Shown: piece by piece, positions 19,202 to 28,430 of the stretch | How positions within the stretch are numbered: position 1 is the stretch's first letter | Layout of the letters: the number at the start of each line of letters is the position of its first letter | Virus record (IMG/VR): IMGVR_UViG_3300021959_000045 | Span: 1 to 56,998 of that record | DNA: 56,998 nt | Direction: 5' to 3' (one strand) | Source: a virus | The notes under the pieces: generated by a model | Told to the model about the DNA's origin: nothing | Seen by the model: the letters and a program-made list of their open reading frames with translations, nothing else | The model's database searches: none | Position numbers and translations under genes: made by a program

Positions 19202-20643
19202 TACGGAGTAAACCTCTTACTTCTATTTTCTGCCGGGTTGTTACCCAACAGAGTCCTACCAAATTGTAAACTTGGATTTTTATTATATGCTCGACCAATA
19301 TATTGAGGACGAACATCAGCATATTTACTGGATAACCGTCCTTCACCTATTAACGCACCAATCAAAGTTGCGTTCTGAAGATTTGCAGGGTCTCTTAATT
19401 TAGAACGTATTTCGTGAATACTGGGTTCTCTATTAAATAAACCATCATAATCGTCAGTCTTTAGAATTTCTAGCTTCAATTCATCGCCTGGGTCAACATT
19501 TACATTTCGTATACCGTAGTTGCCAGACGATAATAAAGGTGTCATGATTGCGGTTGTTGGCATATCTGCTGTGGGTTTAATTTGAATATAAGGCATTTCC
19601 GTTGGATACTTCTCAGTATCCCTCACAGCAGAAGCTCCAGTAGCTGTGTTCACCTCAGCAGGAGCTGAGAAGGCAAAGCCGGCTTTGTTGGCAAAGTCTG
19701 ATGTGATCGCTTCTGTCGCTTTACCGATAAAGGTCCCATAATGTGTTGTAGCACCTAATCCAGAACCGCCTGGTGGTCCTGAGAAGACTTTACCATAGTG
19801 GTCAATTAACTGTCCACCAATTGTTCCTGTCACACCAATAACGGAAACAGTGTCACCTGATATGTTTGTGATTTGAGAGGAAGCAACCCATTCATCAACA
19901 GCGGTGGTAATTAGTTTTTTACCACTGGTGAATTCAACATTACCTTCAACAAAGTTGTTTTGTTCTCCCTTGACAAATACGTTTCTGTCTGATAACATAG
20001 TTTCAGTGTTAACATCAACCACTCGAAGAGACCTAGAACCTTTTACCACATGGTTTTGATTTTCGTCTACGGTCTTAGTGTGATTGCGATGTATCTTTTC
20101 GGTTTTATTACCAGCAGTAGTAACGTTAATGTTACCTTCGACTTCTAAATTATAATCCCCAGCAATTTTAACATTGACGTTGCCTTTGTATACGAGGTCC
20201 GCTTGACCTTCCACAATCACAACATCATCACCGCCTGTTACAGAAACCTTTTTGTTTACTGACGAAAATAAAACACTTCCATCGGCTCTCAATTCTAGTC
20301 CCGCTCCTGTCCTATGTTTGATTAGAATTCTTTCACCGCCTGGTGTATCATCCACATGAATAGCATGACCAGAAGTAGTTTCTTGTACTTGATTGTAAGG
20401 AAACTGTGAGGGGTTTTGGTCAGAAAACTCAACGGATACATCATAATCACCACCACCCGCAAATAGAGATTCTATTGTTTCTCCCCGAGCGGATTTATTA
20501 ATAGACGAACCGAAGAAGTAGTCTCTCTTGGGAAACTCTCCTGAGGCCTCATTAAAACCTTCTCTAGGAACACCTTTCGTGTTCTCTTGTCCTGCCCCTA
20601 AAGTTTTGATCCGGTTTGAAAAGTTGTCTAATGTAGTTGTCAT
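19201..20643 (-). CDS. 5: gp5 C-terminal spike (beta-helix needle) as separate protein
   Basis: 480 residues. Residues about 90-290 contain the short alternating strands typical of the gp5/VgrG triple-stranded beta-helix (VNVKIAGDYNLEVEGNINVT, AGNKTEKIHRNHTKTVDEN). The preceding part has GHAIHVDDTPGGERILIKHR, the usual entry to this fold. No lysozyme or OB domain is present. The protein should form the membrane-puncturing spike below the hub. Its start overlaps the stop of the amidase gene by 4 nt, and its stop overlaps the next ATG. In T4 this domain is part of one gp5 polypeptide; here it is a separate gene. Confidence 0.8.
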   Translation of the reverse strand: MTTTLDNFSNRIKTLGAGQENTKGVPREGFNEASGEFPKRDYFFGSSINKSARGETIESLFAGGGDYDVSVEFSDQNPSQFPYNQVQETTSGHAIHVDDTPGGERILIKHRTGAGLELRADGSVLFSSVNKKVSVTGGDDVVIVEGQADLVYKGNVNVKIAGDYNLEVEGNINVTTAGNKTEKIHRNHTKTVDENQNHVVKGSRSLRVVDVNTETMLSDRNVFVKGEQNNFVEGNVEFTSGKKLITTAVDEWVASSQITNISGDTVSVIGVTGTIGGQLIDHYGKVFSGPPGGSGLGATTHYGTFIGKATEAITSDFANKAGFAFSAPAEVNTATGASAVRDTEKYPTEMPYIQIKPTADMPTTAIMTPLLSSGNYGIRNVNVDPGDELKLEILKTDDYDGLFNREPSIHEIRSKLRDPANLQNATLIGALIGEGRLSSKYADVRPQYIGRAYNKNPSLQFGRTLLGNNPAENRSKRFTP

Positions 20644-22382
20644 AATATTTTACTTTCGTTTATTTCTTTACTAGTAAACGGCGATTGAGAAGATGGATCA
20701 GAAAATAATGATTTCTTTCCAAACACATCTTCACAAAAATCTCTTACATCAAATCCTGGGTCATCCTCCAACGAGTTCAAATCATTATGTCCTAAAATCT
20801 GACCGCCTGGAAAAGTACGATAAAACGCTTTACATATCTCTTGAAATGATGTGAACTGACTTCGGGTCAAAGAACTTGATGACTTATATTCTAAAGGGTC
20901 GGGTGTTCCTGTAGGCGCATTAATACCTCCTACAAATACAACTCCTATACTCCTTTCGTTGTGACCGTTTACATCAACATGTTCACCTTGTATATTTACA
21001 GGTCGACCTCTTTGTACAGAACCATCTCTTCTTATAACATAGTGATAACCGATGCCTTTTAGACCCAAAGATATCTGTGTTTTATTTATTTCCTCACTAC
21101 CGATGTTAGAGTTAGAATAAGTTTCTGTCCAATGCACAACCATTTCGGTCACTTCTCTTGTGATTGATCTAAACTCAGCATCTAATTCTTCTAATGAGGA
21201 TATAAAAGAAAACGTAAAGTTTTCTGCGCCGACACCATTATTCCAAGGTGTTTGACCTTTAATGTCAAACGGATCGTCAAAAACACTATTAGTATTATCA
21301 ACGATAATTGAACCCGCTATTGTAGAATCTAAAGCATTAAGAAGATCTTTAGCCTCTTTAGGTGTCTTACTATATTTTTTTTGCAAAATTCTTCGGGCTT
21401 CGGCTTTTTGGACCTGAGTTCCTTGTGATAAACGAATGATTTCATCCCGATCTTCTTTAGTTGTTATAATTTTGTTAGCAACAAAAACATTATCTAAACT
21501 ATTAGTATCAAGTTTACGAACCAAGTTTTGTGCAAATCCAAGTTTTCCTATTGGAAAACTTCGCTCCAAAGATGATATGAATTTGTTTCTCTCATTCACA
21601 ACACCGGCTCTAGTATTTTTATAATTACGAACCTCTTTAATAACATCCTGACCTTTTCTACCAGTTACCGCACCCAACACACCACCAACATCAGGAGATA
21701 TTGCAGTAACCACAGTATTTGCAACATCAGTAATAGCGGAACTTCCTTCATTTTGAAAAGCTGTTAACCTATTGGTCGAACCTGTTTTACCATCCGTAAC
21801 TGCATTAGTTACGACATCGTTAATAATACTTTGAGTCCTTGATGATAGATTGTTTACTGCACCAATACTAGAAAAAGCCCCAACATTTCCAGCAACAGAG
21901 TTAATCGATGTATTAAGTCCCTTTGAATTAGCATTTGAAATCATTTTTTGTAGATAACCAGGCGCAACCCCCAGGCCAGTTATTCCACTCAAGATTGAAG
22001 ATAATGAACCACTTTCTTTTTTAGCGTATGATATTCCAGTGTTACGCCCACTGTCATTATATGTTATTGAAACACCAACTCCAATCTCGGAAGACAGACT
22101 ACTGATATCTGTATTAAGTGCTGGATTAATAGAACCATCCAGAGCTCCTGAAGTTAAAACCCCTTCAGTTGGAGTGAAATTTTCTGCACCAATAATATCA
22201 GTTTTACTTGTGACAGATTTAACTCCGCCTATAACCTGATTTGTTTCTTTACCCACTTCCGTTGATTTTACAACATCAAAGGTTTCTTGTACTTGAGATG
22301 AAGCATTATCCACACCACTATAAGAAACTGTTGTTTTCGTTGAGTTTAATTCGTTGTCAAAACTTTCTTTACTAATAGCCAT
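20640..22382 (-). CDS. Tail-associated N-acetylmuramoyl-L-alanine amidase
   Basis: 580 residues. The N-terminal 300 are low-complexity, rich in Ser, Asn, Thr and Gly. A helical stretch (about 300-360) follows, then a C-terminal Amidase_2/PGRP domain (about 410-550). Predicted zinc ligands are His417 in VVHWTETY, His532 in ILGHNDL and the Asp of DDPGFD. The family tyrosine is in GIGYHYVIRRDG. The Lys that often precedes the DPG motif is not there (EDDPG). It should cleave the peptide from glycan strands in peptidoglycan at injection. It lies inside the split gp5 module, coupled by a 4-nt overlap to the spike gene, so it is probably carried at the tail tip. Confidence 0.8.
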   Translation of the reverse strand: MAISKESFDNELNSTKTTVSYSGVDNASSQVQETFDVVKSTEVGKETNQVIGGVKSVTSKTDIIGAENFTPTEGVLTSGALDGSINPALNTDISSLSSEIGVGVSITYNDSGRNTGISYAKKESGSLSSILSGITGLGVAPGYLQKMISNANSKGLNTSINSVAGNVGAFSSIGAVNNLSSRTQSIINDVVTNAVTDGKTGSTNRLTAFQNEGSSAITDVANTVVTAISPDVGGVLGAVTGRKGQDVIKEVRNYKNTRAGVVNERNKFISSLERSFPIGKLGFAQNLVRKLDTNSLDNVFVANKIITTKEDRDEIIRLSQGTQVQKAEARRILQKKYSKTPKEAKDLLNALDSTIAGSIIVDNTNSVFDDPFDIKGQTPWNNGVGAENFTFSFISSLEELDAEFRSITREVTEMVVHWTETYSNSNIGSEEINKTQISLGLKGIGYHYVIRRDGSVQRGRPVNIQGEHVDVNGHNERSIGVVFVGGINAPTGTPDPLEYKSSSSLTRSQFTSFQEICKAFYRTFPGGQILGHNDLNSLEDDPGFDVRDFCEDVFGKKSLFSDPSSQSPFTSKEINESKIL

Positions 22383-22387
22383 TTAAT

Positions 22388-23314
22388 TCACACCGTAACT
22401 TCATTATATGCTTTGGTAGCATTTTTGATTGCTGTATTTATTCTTCGGTCATTCCTCATAAAGAAAGTTGTTTCTACACCAGCAATGAAACGATTTTTCA
22501 GATACAATCTACTAATAATATCCACCGAACCACCAGTCCCATCGATTAGTTCTGATTTTAAAAGTTTTGCGTTTGCATTAGAAAATCGTGTTCTTAATTC
22601 GTAAAGCACATATTGTAATTGCACCGAATAACGGTTTATTGTTGTTCTTGTTTGAATTTGTGTTGCGAAAGTTATGAGGTTTTTATACCTTGTCCCATTC
22701 TTATCCCATTTGGCTATACCGAAAAATTGACTATCGGGTTCGTCCGGTGTTGATGTTACGAAACGAGAAACCGCCTCCAAACATCCAGTAATACCCGCAG
22801 CTTGGCGAGCGGTATAACCGTTGTTTATGAAAAATTTCATACTTTGACTTCTTCGGGTTCCCAGGTTTCCTTCCGACAAACTATCATCTACCATTTCTTC
22901 CGAAACGATATCAACCTTTCTGTCGGGATTATATTCCGATTTAAAACGACTTAATGTTTTGTCTTTGGATGATCTTGCCTGAACATCTGTTGGAAATTCT
23001 ATTTTATTTAACGAACCTAATATTAACGGTGTTTGAGATGATTTGCCATCCATAAAAATACCGTACACAAAGGCCCCCGGCAATACTTGAGGCACTCTAC
23101 CGATTCCAGAACTACCACCTTCTGTCAAAGGTAACACAACGGTTGCCCACGGTAAATCAGATTCGGAGACATTACCAGTATATGGGTCATGTATTCCGTG
23201 AATACGAACACGAACTCTTCCTTCTAAACCTGGAGGAGGAGATGAACTAATCACCGTACCAACAAACCATCGGGTTTGATCACCATAATATTCTGTTTCT
23301 ATTGATCTAAGCAA
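22388..23314 (-). CDS. 5: gp5-like hub protein: OB-fold plus phage tail lysozyme domain
   Basis: 308 residues. Residues 1-105 form a gp5/VgrG-type OB-fold (WFVGTVISSSPPPGLEGRVR, VRIHGIHDPYTG, PLILGSLNKIEFP). Residues about 155-300 resemble the Phage_lysozyme2 (tail lysozyme) family: KFFINNGYTARQAAGITGCL, FFGIAKWD, SVQLQYVLYELRTRF. The Glu of ITGCLEAV is a candidate catalytic acid. The protein should bind the hub trimer and digest peptidoglycan. It overlaps the hub gene by 8 nt and lies 5 nt upstream of the amidase. It lacks the C-terminal beta-helix of T4 gp5, which is encoded separately at 19201-20643. Confidence 0.8.
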   Translation of the reverse strand: MLRSIETEYYGDQTRWFVGTVISSSPPPGLEGRVRVRIHGIHDPYTGNVSESDLPWATVVLPLTEGGSSGIGRVPQVLPGAFVYGIFMDGKSSQTPLILGSLNKIEFPTDVQARSSKDKTLSRFKSEYNPDRKVDIVSEEMVDDSLSEGNLGTRRSQSMKFFINNGYTARQAAGITGCLEAVSRFVTSTPDEPDSQFFGIAKWDKNGTRYKNLITFATQIQTRTTINRYSVQLQYVLYELRTRFSNANAKLLKSELIDGTGGSVDIISRLYLKNRFIAGVETTFFMRNDRRINTAIKNATKAYNEVTV

Positions 23315-24689
23315 AATCAGTTACTCCCGTTCTCGCCTGTACAGGGAAGTCCTTTGTTATTTTGGTTGCATTGATAGAGACCGAATGTTTCGAGTCTCTA
23401 AACATATGACGAGTAGCATAGATTAAATAATTACCAGATTTTTGTTTGTCTATCAATTCTTCAGCATTTTTGACATTAGGATCTGCTGCACTGGAGTTAA
23501 ATACACACCTCATAATATCTCCAACGCTTGCTTTGGAATACATAAACGCAACTCCAGGCACAACAACATTAACCATATTTCTATACAAAGCATTTCTCAG
23601 TGCTGAATTTTTTAATTTTAATGTATTGTCAAGACTATCAACAACATCATGATATCCCAAAAAGGTATCGTAAGTTCCGGAGGACGATATTTGATGATAT
23701 ACTTTGGAATCATATTCGTCAATAAATTTATTTCCAATGGACTGTGTTTCATCGAATACTGTTTGTGTTGATGTATCCGGCAATAAATCTTTACTTCTCA
23801 TATCTAGGAGAACATCTCTGATGTTAAAACGGTTTCTTGTGGTGATACCATTACCAATGTCGGTGTTAGTATAGAGAGAACCCAATGCGCCTTTAGAAAC
23901 CATCATTAACGAATCTTCTGATGATTCTTGTTTATATTTTTCAATGAGAAAACTTCTCTGGTCTTCAGATAATGCTTCAGCATTACCAGCAAGACTTGCT
24001 GAATAAATGAAAGGAACCTTTGTATTAAATGCCTTCTGTGACAAAAAACCTTCCAGACTGGAGATACGAATATTATTATCATAAAGTGATGAATGAACAA
24101 AATAAGGCGCACCAATTTCAGTGGTCATTCGGTCTCGTAACCAATCAACAGCTTCGAGAGGATTCATATAAGGTATATTTATTTTCCGAACACCCTGTGC
24201 AGATTTAGTGAGGTAGGATTGGTCAACATTTCTTTTTAGATATCCCACGATAATTTCAGTAATGGTTGTTTCCAAGTTAGCTGTAAAAGACTTGCTAACT
24301 TTGATTAGTCTATTTAAAAAGAAATGTTCTTCTACCAAAGACACCAACATTACATCTGTTCTATCGTTGGTTCGAACCGTTCTCTCAATCTTGGTCATAA
24401 TAAATGTTTTTTGTTTGTTATCGTTACCGCCTATCTCAGGTTCTAATGAATTTCCTACTCCAGCTATTTCAAATGTAATTTTTTCTGTGCCTCGAAAGTT
24501 TAAAGAATCAAAAACGGCATTATCGTCTACTAATATCATTTTTCCGGTGATATAAGGATATTCTAGATTTTCATAAAAAACAAGTTCAGGAATGAGAGAA
24601 CGAACATCAATCGTTCTCTCCCCCAGTTTATCAGCAGAAATTTCTGCCTTTAACAGTTTGTATTGTTGCGAAATATTTTGTTCTGTCAT
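23307..24689 (-). CDS. 27: Baseplate hub protein, gp27-like
   Basis: 460 residues versus 391 in T4 gp27. The N-terminus (LLKAEISADKLGERTIDVRS followed by LVFYENLEYPYITGKMILVD) is the first tube-like domain typical of hub proteins of this group. A second such domain spans the middle (PLEAVDWLRDRM..GAPYFVHS). The hub forms the trimer between the tail tube and the gp5 spike. The neighbours support this: gp53 upstream with a 4-nt overlap, gp5 OB-lysozyme downstream with an 8-nt overlap. Assignment is by domain appearance and synteny. Confidence 0.7.
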   Translation of the reverse strand: MTEQNISQQYKLLKAEISADKLGERTIDVRSLIPELVFYENLEYPYITGKMILVDDNAVFDSLNFRGTEKITFEIAGVGNSLEPEIGGNDNKQKTFIMTKIERTVRTNDRTDVMLVSLVEEHFFLNRLIKVSKSFTANLETTITEIIVGYLKRNVDQSYLTKSAQGVRKINIPYMNPLEAVDWLRDRMTTEIGAPYFVHSSLYDNNIRISSLEGFLSQKAFNTKVPFIYSASLAGNAEALSEDQRSFLIEKYKQESSEDSLMMVSKGALGSLYTNTDIGNGITTRNRFNIRDVLLDMRSKDLLPDTSTQTVFDETQSIGNKFIDEYDSKVYHQISSSGTYDTFLGYHDVVDSLDNTLKLKNSALRNALYRNMVNVVVPGVAFMYSKASVGDIMRCVFNSSAADPNVKNAEELIDKQKSGNYLIYATRHMFRDSKHSVSINATKITKDFPVQARTGVTDFA

Positions 24690-25501
24690 GTCTTTATCAG
24701 TTTTTGGAACTCGCCGACAATCTGATTAATTATCCCAGGTCGGACTACTGCAATTTCTCTGAGCGATTGATTTTTGGCTTGGAAATTATCTTTAAAGGTA
24801 ACTCTGGTCAATCCTGTGGTATCTTGAGTTAATGGGTCGATGTCTTGATATTCGCCATCTGAATTTTCCCAGTGGTGAACACCTAAATATTCTTTAGTAT
24901 TTGAATTTAAACCAAAAGCACCAGTTAAATTATATGTTACATTAGCAGTTTCGAATTGTATGCCTGTCACTGATGGAAACGCACCTTCTACTTGCGCTAC
25001 AGAGACCGATATGGGGTTAGCATCTAAATCCGCAGGATTTTGTCTTAAAAACGTCGAACGTAATATAATTTGTCCCGTAGTTGGTTCTGCCCGAACAACT
25101 TTAGCGTAGTAACCAGCCGCACCAACCCCTGTCAAAACAAGGTCTTGTCCTTCAGTTAAAAGACCAGCAAAAAACCCATTTGTAATAAAAGACCAGTGTC
25201 GATATCTTTCTTGTATAACTTCAAACTCTCTATCGACATCTAAAGGCCAACCAGACTCTCTCAATTTATCATTCATTAAAAAGAATGTCCAGTAATAATC
25301 AGTGGTATTATAAAGTTTGTAAGAAAATGTGTCTGGTCTTTCGAAATCAAGTACTTCTTTCTTAATAACAAAGGATACATCCTGTTTAATTTCATCGAAC
25401 AAATCTATTGCGGCAGACAATTTCTGAAAATAGACTTCAGGTTCATTGTCACCAAAAGAATATTTGATAAAAGGGAAATTTCTAAAATAAAATTGTGACA
25501 T
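24686..25501 (-). CDS. 53: Baseplate wedge subunit gp53
   Basis: 271 residues. The N-terminal 120 carry the gp53 pattern: FYFRNFPFIKYSFGDNEPEV, a helix, then RPDTFSYKLYNTTDYYWTFF and LMNDKLRESGWPLD, matching the 'P..ly.nP.lYWvll..Nd' segment of T4 gp53. A C-terminal beta extension of about 130 residues is absent from T4 gp53 (196 aa) but usual in marine relatives. gp53 clamps gp6, gp25 and the hub together. Overlaps of 4 nt with the hub gene suggest coupling. Confidence 0.8.
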   Translation of the reverse strand: MSQFYFRNFPFIKYSFGDNEPEVYFQKLSAAIDLFDEIKQDVSFVIKKEVLDFERPDTFSYKLYNTTDYYWTFFLMNDKLRESGWPLDVDREFEVIQERYRHWSFITNGFFAGLLTEGQDLVLTGVGAAGYYAKVVRAEPTTGQIILRSTFLRQNPADLDANPISVSVAQVEGAFPSVTGIQFETANVTYNLTGAFGLNSNTKEYLGVHHWENSDGEYQDIDPLTQDTTGLTRVTFKDNFQAKNQSLREIAVVRPGIINQIVGEFQKLIKT

Positions 25502-25503
25502 TT

Positions 25504-26580
25504 TTAATAACCGCCGTTTATAATATCTTTTCTGTGAAGAGTTCTAGCCTCTCTAAAGTTTAAAGTAATATCCACTTCTTGGAAACTACCATCGCTGTGC
25601 ATACCCATAGAAGTGTTGTTATACACAGTCTGAACACTTTCAAGGTAACATGGAAGAATTTTAGTAGCGACCCCCCTTTCATTATAAAACATTTCTATGT
25701 TAATCTTATTGGGAAATTTGTACCCTAGAGGAACTGACCCAGATTGATCTTGTTCCTCTCCTAGTAATATCTGTTCCGGATAGAGCTCTCTACGAAAAAA
25801 ATTAACCACTTTCTTTATCTCTAAACTTTCCGCCGCAGATAGTGGGATAAGTTTAAAAGAAAAAGTAAAGGCACGCATATTGACTGACTTAAAGAGCGCA
25901 CGTGTGTTTGGATTAACTGTAACTCTATTTGCAGAACGAACTCCCGCAGCGGCCGCATCCCCTCCAAGACCCGCAACTGAGTTTGCGGCGAGTTTTGCAG
26001 AACCTTCGGCTGGGCCGCCAGTAAAGGAACCTATAAGAGAACTAATCCCAGCGCCTGTGCTGGCAAGAAAACCACCACCTGTACTAACAGCCCCCTTTCC
26101 ACCCTGTTCTGCTAATCCACCGACCATTCCCAAATCAACGTTTTCATACTGAACACCATCTGCAAAGGTGATTGCTTGTGGTAAGAAAAGAATACACTGT
26201 TTACTGCCAGGGGGTGGGGATTTATTTTGTGCCGAACGATTAATTGTGCTGGTTCTTTGAGCTTGTCGAGAGGCCTCAACTTTTCGCTTAAGATCTTCAA
26301 CGTATTCTTCTGAATTCTTTCTTAACCTTTCTCCACGTTCATCAGTTGCGTTGCCATTTTCCGTTAAAGACTCCTGTTTGGTCGACATTGCCTGTTTGAT
26401 TTCATCGATATTGGTTTCTTCATCTTCGATGACGCTAAATATAACTTTACCCTGATAATCCTGTCTGTAGGTTAATGGAAAGACGGGGTTAATATCACCC
26501 TTTTCAGAAAAGGTCGTATCAGCGATGGTTTTCGCTGCAACGAGAGTGGTCTTACTAGTGTTTAGGTTTGTTTCGGCCAT
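25504..26580 (-). CDS. 48: Baseplate tail-tube cap, gp48-like
   Basis: 358 residues, near T4 gp48 (364). It has an N-terminal helical, charged region (about 45-110), a Gly/Ala-rich flexible middle (about 150-215), and a C-terminal tail-tube fold: FTFSFKLIPLSAAESLEIKK, VNFFRRELYPEQ, then CYLESVQTVYNNTSMGMHSD and VDITLNFREARTLHRKDI. The C-terminal 'T.e.T.re...l.R' pattern also ends T4 gp48. It should cap the hub and seed the tube. The upstream gap to gp4 holds divergent late promoters. Confidence 0.75.
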   Translation of the reverse strand: MAETNLNTSKTTLVAAKTIADTTFSEKGDINPVFPLTYRQDYQGKVIFSVIEDEETNIDEIKQAMSTKQESLTENGNATDERGERLRKNSEEYVEDLKRKVEASRQAQRTSTINRSAQNKSPPPGSKQCILFLPQAITFADGVQYENVDLGMVGGLAEQGGKGAVSTGGGFLASTGAGISSLIGSFTGGPAEGSAKLAANSVAGLGGDAAAAGVRSANRVTVNPNTRALFKSVNMRAFTFSFKLIPLSAAESLEIKKVVNFFRRELYPEQILLGEEQDQSGSVPLGYKFPNKINIEMFYNERGVATKILPCYLESVQTVYNNTSMGMHSDGSFQEVDITLNFREARTLHRKDIINGGY

Positions 26581-26592
26581 TGATAGAAACTC

Positions 26593-26600
26593 GATAAATA
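26593..26600 (+). promoter_or_regulatory. Late-promoter-like octamer for gp4 operon
   Basis: GATAAATA, a 7/8 match to the T4 late motif, 29 nt before the gp4 ATG at 26630. With the exact motif on the other strand at 26614-26621 it makes a divergent pair in a 49-nt gap. Confidence 0.6.
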
Positions 26601-26613
26601 GATTTACTGGTTT

Positions 26614-26621
26614 TATTTATA
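26614..26621 (-). promoter_or_regulatory. T4-type late promoter for gp48 operon
   Basis: Exact TATAAATA on the minus strand, 33 nt before the gp48-like ATG at 26580. It probably starts the leftward baseplate operon gp48-gp53-hub-gp5. Confidence 0.8.
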
Positions 26622-26629
26622 GTGAAAAT

Positions 26630-27118
26630 ATGGCATATTCTGGCAGATATACAGTTAAAAACAAATCCAAATATAAAGGGGATTATACAAAGGTTTTTTA
26701 TAGAAGTCATTGGGAAAAACACTGTATGCAGTTTTTTGACCAAACCGACGCCATCAAAGAGTGGTCTTCAGAAGAAATTGTTATACCATATCTTTATGAA
26801 GTGGACAAGAGATACCATCGTTATTTTATGGATTTCAAGGTCGTATGGGAAAACAATACAACGACTTTGATTGAAGTCAAACCTAACAAAGAAACAAAAC
26901 CTCCCACTGGCAACCGTAGAACAAAACGGTATATTACTGAAGGATATACTTTTGTTAAAAATCAAAATAAGTGGGAAGCCGCAAACGAATATGCAAAAGA
27001 CAGGGGATGGGATTTCCAAATATGGACTGAAATAGAATTAAGACGAATGGGAATTCTCCCTAAATCTACCAGACCGCTCAAGAAAATGAAACCTTTCTCT
27101 AGAAAAAAGACTAAATAA
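26630..27118 (+). CDS. 4: Head completion protein gp4
   Basis: 162 residues from the ATG at 26630 (MAYSGRYTVKNKSKYKGDYT), close to T4 gp4 (150). The in-frame upstream extension to 26525 overlaps the gp48 start and both late promoters, so it is rejected. Diagnostic segments are VFYRSHWEKHCMQFFD, IKEWSSEEIVIPYLYEVDKR, HRYFMDFKVVWEN and LIEVKPNKETKPP. The pattern of Glu, Asp and E-x-K resembles a TnsA/PD-(D/E)XK-like fold. gp4 finishes the DNA-filled head before tail joining. A basic C-terminal tail (KKMKPFSRKKTK) follows. Confidence 0.9.
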   Translation: MAYSGRYTVKNKSKYKGDYTKVFYRSHWEKHCMQFFDQTDAIKEWSSEEIVIPYLYEVDKRYHRYFMDFKVVWENNTTTLIEVKPNKETKPPTGNRRTKRYITEGYTFVKNQNKWEAANEYAKDRGWDFQIWTEIELRRMGILPKSTRPLKKMKPFSRKKTK

Positions 27119-27122
27119 AAAC

Positions 27123-27731
27123 ATGGCAAATCTTTTTCAGAAAGTAGAACAACAAGCATTCAGAGCGGGGATTACTCCTCGTTCACGGGAATCTCGTGAG
27201 TGGTTCCGCAAGAAAGTGCAGAATATGTCGATAAATAGGCGCAGTTTAATGCGCGACGATCCTATCGAACAGAAAGCTGCGGGAGCGGGGCGCCAAAGAA
27301 ATGTGATTGGTAAGATGGCGATGTTTTTCTATGATGCGAAACATAAGGACACTCTGCCCTATTGGGATGCGTTTCCTCTCATAATTATTGTGGGACCAGC
27401 AGCCAAAGGATTCTATGGATTGAATTTGCATTATTTACCAATCGCATTAAGGGCAAAATTTCTTGATTCGTTGATGGACTATACTTCTGACAATACTTAT
27501 GATGAGAACACAAGGCTTTTAATTACATATAAAAGGTTACAGAAAACTTCGAAAATGAAATATTTTAAACCTTGTTTTAAACACTACTTGACATCTCAGG
27601 TAGAACAGAAATTAGCATTTGTTCCGTCCCCCGAATGGGAGATTGCAACCTTTTTGCCAACGGCACAATGGAAAGGAGCAGGACAATCAGTTGTTTACAG
27701 AAACTCAAGAGAAAGTATAAGTGGCTTATAG
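27123..27731 (+). CDS. Conserved T4-like phage protein, function unassigned
   Basis: 202 residues starting 4 nt after gp4. A basic N-terminal helix (FRKKVQNMSINRRSLMRD) is followed by a conserved core, DTLPYWDAFPLIIIVGPAAK and FYGLNLHYLPIALRAKFLDS, then FKPCFKHYLTSQVEQ. This core is widespread in marine T4-like phages. Position beside gp4 raises the DNA-end protector gp2 as a possibility, but I see no motif that proves it. No catalytic motif or membrane segment is evident. The 3' end overlaps the next gene by 11 nt. Confidence 0.75.
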   Translation: MANLFQKVEQQAFRAGITPRSRESREWFRKKVQNMSINRRSLMRDDPIEQKAAGAGRQRNVIGKMAMFFYDAKHKDTLPYWDAFPLIIIVGPAAKGFYGLNLHYLPIALRAKFLDSLMDYTSDNTYDENTRLLITYKRLQKTSKMKYFKPCFKHYLTSQVEQKLAFVPSPEWEIATFLPTAQWKGAGQSVVYRNSRESISGL

Positions 27732-28395
27732 TATAGAACAATTAAAAGATACTGTCAATCGAGCGGGTGGGATTGCGAAAAGTAACCTATTTCGTATCAT
27801 CTTGCCAGCACAAGAACAGGCCCGAAATCTCGATTTACTATGCCGGTCTACGACTATGCCCAGCAGATCTATACTGACTAATGATAGGACAATTGGTATT
27901 ACTAAGAACACAGTAGCATATGGTTATGATAAATCTAATGTAACTATGACCTTTCTGGTACTTAATGAACCTTATGTTAGGTACTTTTTTGAAGAGTGGA
28001 TGAATTTAATCGTTGACAACCAAACTTATCAGTTAGGATATTATTCTGACTATACTCGTAATATTAATATACAACAACTAAAACCAACTACCGACATAGA
28101 AACTTTGGCAACAAAAATAACATCGGGCAGTGATCCCACAGCAAGTACTTCGGGGAATAAACAAGATGTCAACATTCCCTACAAAGTAATTTATAATTGT
28201 TTATTAGAGGATGCTTATCCGATTGCAATGTCGGGTCCACAACTTAATGACAATCCAGACCAGTTAGTAGAAATCTCAGTTGATTTTGTCTATAAAAACT
28301 GGAGAGAAGTAAACTCTGCCAACAGTTTAAGTTCCGATTTGTCAAGAAACCAACAAAAGAACCTGATCACCAACAGCAAACCACCAGATATTTAA
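27721..28395 (+). CDS. 54: Tail-tube fold protein, gp54/gp19-like (tube initiator)
   Basis: 224 residues with a GTG start, since the reading frame begins VAYSIEQLKDTVNRAGGI within the end of the previous gene. The pattern 'AKSNLFRIILP...LLCRSTTMPSR', VTMTFLVLNEPYVRYFFEEW and a final strand VEISVDFVYKNW is that of T4 gp19/gp54 tube proteins (F.v.i...l..C..t.lP; v..tf.v.nd...r..fe.W). Location among baseplate genes favours gp54, the protein that starts tube polymerisation on gp48. The major tube protein gp19 would be elsewhere. Confidence in fold is higher than in the gp54 name. Confidence 0.65.
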   Translation: MAYSIEQLKDTVNRAGGIAKSNLFRIILPAQEQARNLDLLCRSTTMPSRSILTNDRTIGITKNTVAYGYDKSNVTMTFLVLNEPYVRYFFEEWMNLIVDNQTYQLGYYSDYTRNINIQQLKPTTDIETLATKITSGSDPTASTSGNKQDVNIPYKVIYNCLLEDAYPIAMSGPQLNDNPDQLVEISVDFVYKNWREVNSANSLSSDLSRNQQKNLITNSKPPDI

Positions 28396-28430
28396 TTAGT
28401 GTTATGATTTTATTATAAACGGAGAATGAA

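Noticed and set aside
26525-26629. 35-residue N-terminal extension of gp4
   Set aside because: It overlaps the gp48 start and two late-promoter motifs, while MAYSGRY at 26630 matches the family's natural start.
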